19,019 nt of DNA, from positions 1-19,019 of the forward strand of contig CAVGGQ010000040.1 of the NCBI GenBank assembly GCA_963628785.1. Reading direction: 5' to 3'. Origin of the DNA: Apopatocola sp963628785. Lineage in GTDB: Bacteria; Bacillota; Clostridia; Oscillospirales; Oscillospiraceae. The notes beneath the pieces were generated by a model, which did not search any database, had not been told where the DNA came from, and was given only the letters and a program-made list of their open reading frames with translations. The position numbers were made by a program, and so were the translations under genes. How positions within the stretch are numbered: position 1 is the stretch's first letter; every line of letters starts with the position of its first letter. Positions 6,801 through 14,191 of this stretch are shown here, piece after piece.

Positions 6801-7928
6801 CGCACCGTATACATCACGATCCGTGATGCCGGTGAGCTGCACGATCTCCGGCGGAATGGGCATGCCGGGATCGACAAATGTCTGAAAGCTTTTTGTGACA
6901 TTGCCGCCTTCCACAAGCACCGCACCGATCTCCGTGATACGCTGCGTGTGGCTGTCGAGTCCTGTCGTTTCAATATCGAAGCCTACGAAATCGGCATCGA
7001 GCGGCAGATCTGTTTCGCCGTGGATGGCAAGAATATCATCGACATCGTTTACATAATATCCTTCAATGCCATAAATCACCTTGATGCCACACTTCGCTCC
7101 GGCGTGCCAGAATTCCGGGAAAGCCTGCGCGACGCCGTGGTCGGTGACGGCAATGGCTTTGTGCCCCCAGCGCGCCGCCGTTTTTACGGCCGCAGTCGGA
7201 TCGGTGAGAGCATCGAGTGTGGAGTAGCGTGTGTGAAGATGGAGCTCCACACGCTTTTCGCCCTCGGCGGTATCCTTTCGCTGCGGCGCCTGAGCCTGCA
7301 AAATAGCCATTGGTTCCAGGGCAATGTCATCGTCGTAGCGGTTAAATGCGACATTGCCGCGCACGGTGACCCAGTCACCGACATGGATCTTTTCGCGGAT
7401 CCCGAAATCCTGCTGATTGCTGATGTACTTGGAAACGTGAATGCTACCGCTGAAGTCCGTCATGCAAAAGCTCAGCACAACGGCTTTCCGTCGTCTGTCG
7501 AGCACGCGGCTGTCCTCGGAGAAAATCTTGCCGGTCACGGTCACGGTGCCGGATTCCTGCGTAAGGTCGGCCATTTTTGCCGGAGCTTCGCGCGGGGGCA
7601 TCTTGCCGTAAAGAAGGACGCTTGATTGAGGCTTCGTCTCGGCTTTTACCGCTTTCTTTGCGGGAGCTGGCTTTTTTTCTTTCGGCTGTTCGAGAAAATT
7701 TGCCCGGATCTTGGCGCCGTTCAGACCGTATTCCGATGCAATGCGCCGCTCGAGAGCGGAGAGATCGGCCGGAGCACCGTCCAGCGCAAAGGTGGCTGAG
7801 ATGTCCATCGTCATCTTTTCACGTGAGATGACAACATTCTGCACCGTGGCATTCTCCAGCCCGCCGAAGAGCGCGCGCATTGAAGCGCAGCACTCGAACA
7901 TATCTAAAAATTTGGTTGCTTGAGCCAT
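3900..7928 (-). CDS. polC: DNA polymerase III alpha subunit, PolC type
   Basis: At 1342 residues this is the Gram-positive replicative polymerase with built-in proofreading, somewhat shorter than B. subtilis PolC. Domains are an N-terminal domain, an OB fold (about 125-212), and a PHP domain starting at His230/His232 (ELHLHTRYS). A DnaQ-like exonuclease is inserted at about 311-480 with Asp318/Glu320 (FDIETTG), Asp403 (HNAAFD), His456 and Asp461. The polymerase core has GSRGSVGSS (773-781), a zinc-binding segment (Cys801, 804, 822, 831, 834), and catalytic Asp860/Asp862 (PDIDLNF). The C-terminus ends in QVSLFDI (1336-1342), a good match to a beta-clamp-binding motif. The zinc finger plus internal exonuclease separates it from DnaE. 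The ATG lies 3 bases after the ispG stop and its Shine-Dalgarno is weak, so coupling to ispG is likely. Confidence 0.97.
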   Translation of the reverse strand: MAQATKFLDMFECCASMRALFGGLENATVQNVVISREKMTMDISATFALDGAPADLSALERRIASEYGLNGAKIRANFLEQPKEKKPAPAKKAVKAETKPQSSVLLYGKMPPREAPAKMADLTQESGTVTVTGKIFSEDSRVLDRRRKAVVLSFCMTDFSGSIHVSKYISNQQDFGIREKIHVGDWVTVRGNVAFNRYDDDIALEPMAILQAQAPQRKDTAEGEKRVELHLHTRYSTLDALTDPTAAVKTAARWGHKAIAVTDHGVAQAFPEFWHAGAKCGIKVIYGIEGYYVNDVDDILAIHGETDLPLDADFVGFDIETTGLDSHTQRITEIGAVLVEGGNVTKSFQTFVDPGMPIPPEIVQLTGITDRDVYGAPSEAEAVKTFLEFVGDRPLVAHNAAFDIGFITAAAKRSGLEFAPVYIDTLPISQALLKDIKKYKLDIVSHALGLPDFNHHRASDDAAVCARIYTTLRPRLAEKGAVKLANIGPLVSELRRDDSRRPRHISLLVQNKVGLKNLYELISKSHLEHFKKSPIIPKSLLLQYREGILVGSACEAGEIFDAVLRNRSDAELDRLGAFYDYFEIMPLCNNRFLIADGKARDDEDLRELNRRVLALGRRNGKPVAATGDVHFLDPEDEIYRHILLASRKFADADKDLPIYFKTTDEMLREFAYLGEEDCRDVVITAPNAIADSIESFELLPKDLFPPSIPHAAEDLERMVWDKTHELYGENPPELVTNRIKEELDAILGRHYEVIYMSAQKLVQNSLEHGYLVGSRGSVGSSMVAYMSGITEVNSLPPHYRCPKCKFVDFENVLTPTGEKYGCGADMPDRMCPKCGTKLVKDGFDIPFETFLGFGGDKVPDIDLNFSGEYQANAHKYTEELFGRDHVFRAGTIGTLAEKTAYGYVKKYLEEKGLKVPKAEENRLATGCVGVKRTTGQHPGGLVIIPQDKDVTDFCPVQHPADDASGGIITTHFEYHSMEANLLKLDELGHDDPTMIRMLEDATGVNAREIPLDDPETMRIFTSPEPLGIADGDPIVGHTGTIGVPEFGTTFTRQMLVDTQPHEFATLIRLSGFSHGTDVWAGNIHDIVVNGIAPTDKCVGCRDDIMLYLIDMGMEPKRAFKFMEAVRKGAIHKGKSWPDGIEDEMQKLGVPEWWVESCRKIQYLFPKAHAVAYVMMAFRIAWFKVHEPLAYYSAYFYRRSQKDGFDAESMLFGIDKCREKIRAIRSNQNSTAKEDDLLTTLEAVYEFYLRGFRFAPIDIYKSDSYKFLIEDGMLRPPFVAISGLGGTAAEDLKRAQDSGQKFVSIDDISDACPKVSSTHLDMLRKLGALGDLPETRQVSLFDI

Positions 7929-7931
7929 AGA

Positions 7932-8981
7932 TCAACCGTTCTCACTTTCAATCAGTTCCGCGAGGGCATCGGCGAGCTTCTCCGACGGCACCTTGGACAC
8001 CGGAACGCCGTGCTTGAAGATAACGCCCTCGCTTTTGCCGCCGGCAATGCCGTAGTCGGCATGGGAAGCCTCACCGGGCCCGTTGACAACGCAGCCCATC
8101 ACCGCCACAGTGATGTTCCAGGGCTTATCGCGAAGGCGTGCCTCCACGGCCTTCGCCGTGCCGATGAGGTCATATTCCGTGCGTCCGCACGAAGGGCAAG
8201 ATACAAACTGCACGCCCGAGCGCATCCCAAGAGCACGCAGAAGCTCCGTTCCGGCGTGCGCCTCTTCTTCGGGCGCATCCGTTAAAGAGACGCGGATGGT
8301 GTCGCCGATGCCGTCGAGCAGGAGAGAGCCGATGCCCGCCGCAGACTTCAAAATGCCGCGCTCCTTTGTGCCGGCTTCGGTAACGCCGATGTGCAGCGGG
8401 TAGTCGCACAGCGTAGAGAGAAGGCGGTTGGCGTCCACCGTCATGGCGGCGTCGCTCGCCTTTACGCTGATGCAGATATCCTCAAAACCGCACTCTTCCA
8501 AAAGCTTCACATGACCGAGCGCACTCTCACACAGAGACTTCGGGCAAAGACCGTATTTTTCCAGCAGACCCTTTTCTACCGAGCCGGAGTTGACGCCGAC
8601 ACGAATGGGCACTCCGTGGTCGCGGCAGGCATCCGCGACCACGCGCACACGCTCCGGAGAGCCGATGTTGCCGGGATTGATGCGGATCTTATCAAAGCCC
8701 GCTTCCACGGCGGCAAGCGCAAGGCGGTAATCGAAATGAATGTCCGCGACAAGCGGCAGTTCTGTACCGCGGCGAATGTCCGGCAGGGCGCGCGCCGCCA
8801 ACGCATTCGGCACGGCAAGGCGTACGATTTGGCACCCGGCCATCTCGAGGCGGCGGATCTGCGCAAGCGTTGCATCTATATCGTCCGTATGGGTGTTCGT
8901 CATCGACTGTACGGGAATGGGATTCCCGCCGCCGATGGGCACACCGCGGACATATATGGTTTTCGTGATTTTTCTCTTCAT
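7932..8981 (-). CDS. ispG: 4-hydroxy-3-methylbut-2-en-1-yl diphosphate synthase
   Basis: IspG (GcpE) reduces methylerythritol cyclodiphosphate to HMBPP in the MEP isoprenoid pathway, using a [4Fe-4S] cluster. The 349-residue length fits the two-domain bacterial form without the insert seen in some lineages. The TIM barrel contains VQSMTNT and DIHFDY, and the C-terminal domain has cluster ligands Cys262 and Cys265 (SCPSCGRTE), Cys297 (MGCVVNGPGEA) and Glu304. The start ATG overlaps the rseP stop by 4 bases, giving tight coupling. With dxr two genes upstream, two MEP enzymes sit in the same operon as uppS, which uses the pathway's products. Confidence 0.97.
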   Translation of the reverse strand: MKRKITKTIYVRGVPIGGGNPIPVQSMTNTHTDDIDATLAQIRRLEMAGCQIVRLAVPNALAARALPDIRRGTELPLVADIHFDYRLALAAVEAGFDKIRINPGNIGSPERVRVVADACRDHGVPIRVGVNSGSVEKGLLEKYGLCPKSLCESALGHVKLLEECGFEDICISVKASDAAMTVDANRLLSTLCDYPLHIGVTEAGTKERGILKSAAGIGSLLLDGIGDTIRVSLTDAPEEEAHAGTELLRALGMRSGVQFVSCPSCGRTEYDLIGTAKAVEARLRDKPWNITVAVMGCVVNGPGEASHADYGIAGGKSEGVIFKHGVPVSKVPSEKLADALAELIESENG

Positions 8982-10030
8982 CGACGAATGATCCTCGCTA
9001 TATCGTTATACATAATAAGCACCATCAACCCGAGCAGAAGGACAAGGCCGATAAAGTGGATATATCCTTCGATGCGCGGATCGGGTTTTTTGCCGGTGAT
9101 CTTTTCAATGACCCAGCTCGCAAGGAGCGTGAGAATATGGCCACCGTCGAGCGCGGGCAGCGGCAGCAGGTTCATTACCGCAAGGTTCACGGCAATGAAC
9201 GCCACAAGGAAAATAACATCCGAAATGCCCTGGGACACGGTCTCGGCGCTCTGTCCGGTCTTGTTAATTATGTCAACCATACCGACCACACCGGTCATAT
9301 CGTTGACCGAGGCCTGGCCGGATATGAGCTGCACCAGCCCGCTGCGCACCATACGCACGAAGTCGAGACAGTTGTAGAACGAGTATTTGACCACATTCCC
9401 GAAGGTGGCCGGCACAACGCCGAAGTTGATGCCGTATTTCATCACGGTCTGCCCGTCAATTTCATATTCCACGGGCACGAGCCGGTAATTTTCGATTTTA
9501 ACTTTTTTCCCGTCGCGGATAACAACGAGGTCCATAGTGCCGTCATCGGCTTTGGCGGCGTATTCCGAGAAATTGGAGGTAAAGTAAATGCGGTTGCCGT
9601 CGATGCTGTAGACCTCGTCACCGACCTGCAGCGTACCCTCGTACGTGCAGCCTTCGGCAAAGCCGACGATGTTGGGACTGTAGAAGCCGCCGGCATTCGC
9701 ATAGAGAATCAGCACGAGGATGAGCCCAAGCAGGAAGTTCATGGCTGCTCCCGCCACAAGGATAAGAAAGCGATGAAAAACGCTCTGGTTATTGAAGGCA
9801 CGTGGATCTTCGGACGCTTCCTCTTCGCCTTCCATCGCGCAGAAACCGCCGATGGGCAGCGCGCGCAGGGAATAGGTCGTTTCGCCCTTATCCTTGTGCC
9901 AAAGCTGCGGCCCCATACCCATGGAGAACTCCGTCACCTTGACGCCGCATGCTTTGGCGACGAGAAAGTGACCGAGCTCATGAACAAAAATCAGAATGCC
10001 GAATGCGAGAATTGCAAGAATGATATACAT
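8978..10030 (-). CDS. rseP: RIP (site-2) zinc metalloprotease RseP/RasP
   Basis: This 350-residue intramembrane protease carries HELGH in the first membrane helix (His17, Glu18, His21), where the active-site zinc is bound. The partner motif MNLLPLPALDGGH (286-298, Asp295) lies in a C-terminal helix. One PDZ domain lies between, at about residues 118-195 (GTLQVGDEVYSIDGNRIY). Other membrane segments fall near 85-110, 265-290 and 325-345. The B. subtilis homologue RasP cuts anti-sigma factors and signal-peptide remnants in the membrane. The ATG is 2 bases after the dxr stop and the gene's own stop overlaps the ispG start. This cdsA-dxr-rseP-ispG order is conserved in many Firmicutes. Confidence 0.96.
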   Translation of the reverse strand: MYIILAILAFGILIFVHELGHFLVAKACGVKVTEFSMGMGPQLWHKDKGETTYSLRALPIGGFCAMEGEEEASEDPRAFNNQSVFHRFLILVAGAAMNFLLGLILVLILYANAGGFYSPNIVGFAEGCTYEGTLQVGDEVYSIDGNRIYFTSNFSEYAAKADDGTMDLVVIRDGKKVKIENYRLVPVEYEIDGQTVMKYGINFGVVPATFGNVVKYSFYNCLDFVRMVRSGLVQLISGQASVNDMTGVVGMVDIINKTGQSAETVSQGISDVIFLVAFIAVNLAVMNLLPLPALDGGHILTLLASWVIEKITGKKPDPRIEGYIHFIGLVLLLGLMVLIMYNDIARIIRR

Positions 10031-10032
10031 GG

Positions 10033-11178
10033 TCAGCCAATCTCCCTGCGGACAAGTCCGCGAGCCGCTTCGTCCGAAGCGAGAATTTCCTCGAGCGTCG
10101 GGTTTGCAATGAACTCCGCGCGTTCCACCGCCGATGCCACCAACCGATAGATGTCATTGTAGCCGATGCGGTGTCCCAAAAACATCCCTACGGCAACTTC
10201 ATTGGCCGCGGACATCACGCACGGCGCAGTGCCGCCCGAACGAGCACATTCCATGGCGAGCCGCAGGCACGGGAGCTTCTCCGGGTCGGGATCTTCAAAG
10301 TGCATGGAGCCGAGCGCGGCGAAATCGAGCGGCTTCGTCGCCGAATCGCACCGGTCGGGGTAAGTGAGGGCATACTGGATGGGAAGCGTCATATCCGGAA
10401 TGCCGAGCTGTGCAATGACCGTGCCGTCAACGAGCTCTACCATCGAATGGATGACGCTCTCGGGGTGGATGATGACCTTGATGTCATCCGGCGTCACACC
10501 GAAGAGATGCATGGCTTCGATGAACTCCAAGCCCTTGTTCATCATGGTGGCACTGTCGATGCTGATTTTTGCGCCCATGCTCCAGTTCGGGTGCTTCACG
10601 GCCCGCTCGGGCGTAACGTCGCGCGTCTGCTCGTATGTCCATCCGCGGAACGGCCCGCCGGAGCCGGTGAGCAGAATACGGCGCAGTTCGCTTTTTTTGC
10701 GTCCGGCAAGCGACTGGGAAATAGCGGCATGCTCAGAGTCGACCGGAAGGATCTCCGCGCCGCAGCGCGCAGCCTCAGCCATAACGATGCTGCCGGCACA
10801 CACGAGCGTCTCCTTGTTGGCGAGCGCAATGCGCATTTTCTTTCGGATGGCGGCAAGCGTCGGCCGCAGCCCCACACTGCCGGAAATGCCGGTAACGACG
10901 CAGTCCGCGCCGTCAATGGTCGCGGCGGTGATGAGGGACTCTTCACCGGATTCAATGGTCACATTCATGTCCGAGAGCTTTTCGCGAAGCTCCCGAGCGG
11001 CCGCGTCATCGGTCACGGCAATGTACTTTGGACGGAACTTATGTGCCTGCTCCTCCAGTCGGGCAACATCTTTCCGTGCAGCAAGCGCAAGCACGGGAAT
11101 GCCAAGACGGCCGGCTGCTTGAGCAGTCTGCCGTCCGATGGAGCCTGTTGAGCCGAGAATGGAAATTGCTTTTATCAT
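10033..11178 (-). CDS. dxr: 1-deoxy-D-xylulose-5-phosphate reductoisomerase
   Basis: DXR converts DXP to MEP using NADPH, the first committed step of the MEP pathway. The 381-residue protein shows the NADPH-binding GSTGSIG loop (about 9-15), NKETLVCAG, the metal-site PVDSEHAAI, SGGPFRGWT, the substrate segment HPNWSMGAKISIDSATMMNKGLE, and HPESVIHSMVE. All expected motifs are present, so it should be active. AAGGAC precedes the ATG at 11178. A 25-base gap separates it from cdsA upstream and 2 bases from rseP downstream, so it is internal to the operon. Confidence 0.97.
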   Translation of the reverse strand: MIKAISILGSTGSIGRQTAQAAGRLGIPVLALAARKDVARLEEQAHKFRPKYIAVTDDAAARELREKLSDMNVTIESGEESLITAATIDGADCVVTGISGSVGLRPTLAAIRKKMRIALANKETLVCAGSIVMAEAARCGAEILPVDSEHAAISQSLAGRKKSELRRILLTGSGGPFRGWTYEQTRDVTPERAVKHPNWSMGAKISIDSATMMNKGLEFIEAMHLFGVTPDDIKVIIHPESVIHSMVELVDGTVIAQLGIPDMTLPIQYALTYPDRCDSATKPLDFAALGSMHFEDPDPEKLPCLRLAMECARSGGTAPCVMSAANEVAVGMFLGHRIGYNDIYRLVASAVERAEFIANPTLEEILASDEAARGLVRREIG

Positions 11179-11203
11179 AATAATTAGTCCTTATATAATC
11201 GCT

Positions 11204-12091
11204 TTATGCCGAAATTATGGGCAGAAACAGCATCCACAGCTCCGCGAGCGGAGCAAGGTAATACATGCTGTCGAACCGGTCAAGCATGCCGCCGTGACCG
11301 GGGAGAATGCTGCCGTAATCCTTGATGCCGTACTGCCGCTTAAATGCAGAGAATGTGAGATCACCAAGCTGCGCGACACCGCTCCCGACAAGACCGAAAG
11401 CAGCGAGGGAGAGAAGATTCGAGTCCATGCCGAACTGCCGGACAACAATGCCGTACAGAAGGGCAAGCAGCGAGCCGCACACCGCGCCGCCGATGCCGCC
11501 GGCCACGGTTTTGTTTGGGGAAATGGCGGGGGCAAGCTTCTTCTTTCCGAACGCTCTGCCGATAAAGTAGGCACCGGCGTCGCTCCCGAACGCGACTACG
11601 AACGGCAAAAAGGCGCGGGCTCGGCCGACATAGCCGTTCTGCTCGATGCGCACAAGCTCGGAGCTTCCATGCCGGATCAGATTGCCGAGCGAAATACTCG
11701 TCTCAAACTGTGCGAGGCGCAGAAGCGTGGAGAGCAGCATCGGCAGCACACCGCCGGCGAGCATGCCGATAGCGACCATTTCCATGCTGATCTTTCGCGG
11801 TGTGGAAAAGAGCGCCATCATTTCGCACGAGAGTACGAAGAAGAGAAAAAGCAGAATGATCGCTCCCATGCGAAGGTCCGCTCCGCCGAATACGGCAATA
11901 GCCATAGAGGAGAGAATGGTGGAAACATAGAGTCGCTTCGGCGCCTGTCCGATGGCGCAGCGCATCAGCTCAAACGCCGCAAAGCCGCAGATGATCGCAA
12001 GAAGTGCACCGAACACCCAGATGGGCGCAAAAAACACGCCCCATATAAGAAGCGGAACGCCGACAACGCCGGTCAATACTCTTTTTTTCAA
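11204..12091 (-). CDS. cdsA: Phosphatidate cytidylyltransferase (CDP-diacylglycerol synthase)
   Basis: CdsA makes CDP-diacylglycerol from phosphatidic acid and CTP, the branch point of phospholipid synthesis. The 295-residue protein is highly hydrophobic, with about seven to eight membrane segments. Its C-terminus carries the full family signature at residues 248-274: S-x3-KR, a KD pair, PGHGG and DRxD. The chosen start is a TTG that overlaps the uppS stop as TTGA, with GGAGGGG a few bases upstream and MKKRVLTGVVGVP as a normal N-terminus. The rare start codon and overlap suggest expression depends on uppS translation. It is co-transcribed with uppS and dxr. Confidence 0.95.
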   Translation of the reverse strand: MKKRVLTGVVGVPLLIWGVFFAPIWVFGALLAIICGFAAFELMRCAIGQAPKRLYVSTILSSMAIAVFGGADLRMGAIILLFLFFVLSCEMMALFSTPRKISMEMVAIGMLAGGVLPMLLSTLLRLAQFETSISLGNLIRHGSSELVRIEQNGYVGRARAFLPFVVAFGSDAGAYFIGRAFGKKKLAPAISPNKTVAGGIGGAVCGSLLALLYGIVVRQFGMDSNLLSLAAFGLVGSGVAQLGDLTFSAFKRQYGIKDYGSILPGHGGMLDRFDSMYYLAPLAELWMLFLPIISA

Positions 12092-12822
12092 GCTTTAGCC
12101 CCTCCGAACCGACGGTCGCGATGGCGGTATTCTTCAATCGCGCTGTCAATGTCTTTTTCCGAGAAGTCCGGCCAGAGCACATCGCTGAATATGAACTCCG
12201 AATACGCGCTCTCCCACATGAGAAAGTTGGAAATGCGGTATTCGCCGCCGGTGCGAATGATGAGATCGGGGTCGGGGATGCCCGCCGTATCCAGAGAACC
12301 GGCAAGCGATGCTTCACTGATGGGCTCATCCGGGTGCGCGGCCATATAGCGATTCACCGCGCGCACGATCTCGTCGCGTCCGCCGTAGTTCAAACAGACA
12401 TTGGCCTGAAAGCATCCGGGCAGGCGTGCGGCGATCTCTTCGGTTTTGCGGATCAGCGACCGGATCGTAGGGGAGAGAGCACTCGTATCCCCGAGGATTT
12501 TGAGGCGGATCCTGTCCTTCTCCATCTTTTCGATGGATTCGTGGAGGTAATGCTCAAGAAGACCCATAATGGCATTGACCTCATCCTCGGAACGCTTCCA
12601 GTTTTCCGTGGAGAAAGCATACACCGTTAGATAATCCATGCCGAGATTTTTGCAGTAGGTCGCTATGCGGCGGAACGTTTCCGCTCCTACGGCATGACCG
12701 GCTTTGCGCGGCATGCCGCGCTGCTTGGCCCAGCGTCCGTTGCCGTCCATGATGATGGCGATGTGGGCGGGAATACGGTTTTCCGTCCCCGCCGCACCGT
12801 TTTTATCGGTCTGATCTGCCAT
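12088..12822 (-). CDS. uppS: Undecaprenyl diphosphate synthase (cis-prenyltransferase)
   Basis: UppS adds isopentenyl units to farnesyl diphosphate, giving the C55 carrier for peptidoglycan and wall polymers. The 244-residue protein has the catalytic MDGNGRWA (Asp26), the FSTENW loop (about 71-76), and the C-terminal RTGGEYRISNFLMW segment with YSE shortly after. The N-terminal 16 residues are a polar extension before the fold. In many family members a Gln follows the SNFLMW/SNFLLW motif, whereas a Glu is found here. The ATG is 6 bases after the frr stop, with no strong Shine-Dalgarno, so it probably relies on coupling to frr. Confidence 0.96.
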   Translation of the reverse strand: MADQTDKNGAAGTENRIPAHIAIIMDGNGRWAKQRGMPRKAGHAVGAETFRRIATYCKNLGMDYLTVYAFSTENWKRSEDEVNAIMGLLEHYLHESIEKMEKDRIRLKILGDTSALSPTIRSLIRKTEEIAARLPGCFQANVCLNYGGRDEIVRAVNRYMAAHPDEPISEASLAGSLDTAGIPDPDLIIRTGGEYRISNFLMWESAYSEFIFSDVLWPDFSEKDIDSAIEEYRHRDRRFGGAKA

Positions 12823-12828
12823 GCGTTA

Positions 12829-13380
12829 TCAGATCTCGAAGAGCTCTTTTTCTTTGGCAGCAGTCAGCTTATCGACTTCCTTTGTATAGTCATCGGTGAG
12901 CTTCTGCATATCCTTCTCAATGTCCTTGAGATCGTCCTCGGTCATCTCGCCCTTTTTCTGTTCCTTCTTGAACTTGTCCATGGCGTCCCGACGGACATTG
13001 CGCACGGCGACCTTGGCTTCCTCGCCGTACTTGCGTACCTGCTTGGCAAGCTCTTTACGGCGCTCCTCGGTCAGCTGCGGGAACACAAGTCGGATGACGC
13101 GACCGTCATTCTGGGGGTTGATGCCGAGCTCGGAGGTGAGAATGGCCTTCTCGATGAGCTTGAGCGTGCTGCCGTCCCACGGCTGAATGAGCAGCGTGCG
13201 GGCGTCGGGGGTGGAGATGGAAGCGATCTGGCGAATGGGGGTGGGAGAGCCGTAGTAGTCCACTTCGATCTGATCGAGCACGGCAGCGTTGGCGCGGCCG
13301 GCGCGGACGGAAGCAAACTGAGAGGAGAGAACCTCAGTCGTCTTGATCATGCGGTTTTTGAATTCTTTGATTTCAGCCAT
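12829..13380 (-). CDS. frr: Ribosome recycling factor
   Basis: Frr works with EF-G to split the post-termination ribosome so it can start a new round. The 183-residue length is standard. The protein is mostly helical with the signature VRAGRANAAVLDQIEVDYYG near the N-terminus, then ISTPDARTLLIQPWD and the Arg-rich LTEERRKELAKQVRKYGEEAKVAVRNVRRD segment. A strong Shine-Dalgarno (GGGAGGA) lies just before the ATG. The 64-base gap to pyrH is the largest inside the operon. I see no clear promoter or hairpin in it, so the gene is most likely read through from pyrH. Confidence 0.98.
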   Translation of the reverse strand: MAEIKEFKNRMIKTTEVLSSQFASVRAGRANAAVLDQIEVDYYGSPTPIRQIASISTPDARTLLIQPWDGSTLKLIEKAILTSELGINPQNDGRVIRLVFPQLTEERRKELAKQVRKYGEEAKVAVRNVRRDAMDKFKKEQKKGEMTEDDLKDIEKDMQKLTDDYTKEVDKLTAAKEKELFEI

Positions 13381-13444
13381 TGGAATATCCTCCCGATTAT
13401 TTTCTATTTAATATGTTTTCGTTTTTTGAACTTGCGGGAAACTT

Positions 13445-14164
13445 TCAGTGAACAAGTGTGCCGATGTTCTCGCCGCAGGCGGCACGGAGAATGTTCTCCG
13501 GCTCACGCAGAGCGAAAACCTTGATGGGCATGCGGTTGTCCATGGCAAGGCAGGTCGCCGTGCTGTCCATGACCGCAAGGTGCTTTTCGAGAACTTCCTC
13601 GTAGGTGAGGGAATCAAAGCGCACGGCTGTCGGATCTTTCTTGGGGTCGGCATTGTACACGCCGTCGACATTCTTCGCAAGAAGCACTGCATCCGCTCCG
13701 ATGAGCACCGCGCGCAGCAGCGCACCGGTATCGGTGGTGAAGAACGGGCTTCCGACGCCGCCGCCGAACACGACGACTTTGCCGGAGCGCAGATATTCAT
13801 CGGTCTTTTCCACGGAGAACGGCTCGCCGATGTGCTGGATCTCCATGGCAGTGAGCACTTTGGCCTCAATGCCCTGCTGCTGCAGAACATCCTGCAGCGC
13901 GAGGCAGTTCATGATCGTCGCGAGCATGCCCATATAATCGGCTCTCCAACGGTCCATACGGCCTTCGCCGTTCTTCACGCCGCGCCAGAAATTTCCGCCG
14001 CCGACTACGATCCCGACCTCCACGCCCATCTTCACGCACTTTGCGATCACGCCGCACACATCGGTCATGATTTTAAAGTCCAGCCCCGTGCCGGCATCAC
14101 CGGAGAGCGCCTCTCCGGAGAGCTTGAGCAATACGCGTTTGTACGCGATTTTTGTTTCGTCCAT
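13445..14164 (-). CDS. pyrH: UMP kinase
   Basis: PyrH phosphorylates UMP to UDP, feeding pyrimidine nucleotide and wall-precursor synthesis. The 239-residue protein is an amino-acid-kinase fold: KLSGEAL near the N-terminus (Lys14), GIVVGGGNFWRG (51-62), DYMGMLATIMN (76-86), the nucleotide segment FGGGVGSPFFTTDT (133-146) and NVDGVYNADPKKDP (165-178). In many orthologues the loop reads G-T-G-N-P rather than G-V-G-S-P, and this is a mild local variation. The family is usually hexameric and allosterically controlled by GTP and UTP. pyrH is 27 bases after the RNase gene stop with no visible promoter between them, so it probably shares the promoter at 15848-15876. The usual rpsB-tsf neighbours are absent. 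Confidence 0.97.
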   Translation of the reverse strand: MDETKIAYKRVLLKLSGEALSGDAGTGLDFKIMTDVCGVIAKCVKMGVEVGIVVGGGNFWRGVKNGEGRMDRWRADYMGMLATIMNCLALQDVLQQQGIEAKVLTAMEIQHIGEPFSVEKTDEYLRSGKVVVFGGGVGSPFFTTDTGALLRAVLIGADAVLLAKNVDGVYNADPKKDPTAVRFDSLTYEEVLEKHLAVMDSTATCLAMDNRMPIKVFALREPENILRAACGENIGTLVH

Positions 14165-14191
14165 AGGTCCTGTCCCTCTCTCTTTCGTATC

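Noticed and set aside
6342..7625. Plus-strand open frame of 427 codons
   Set aside because: It is antisense to the exonuclease and PHP part of polC, which has all its catalytic residues.
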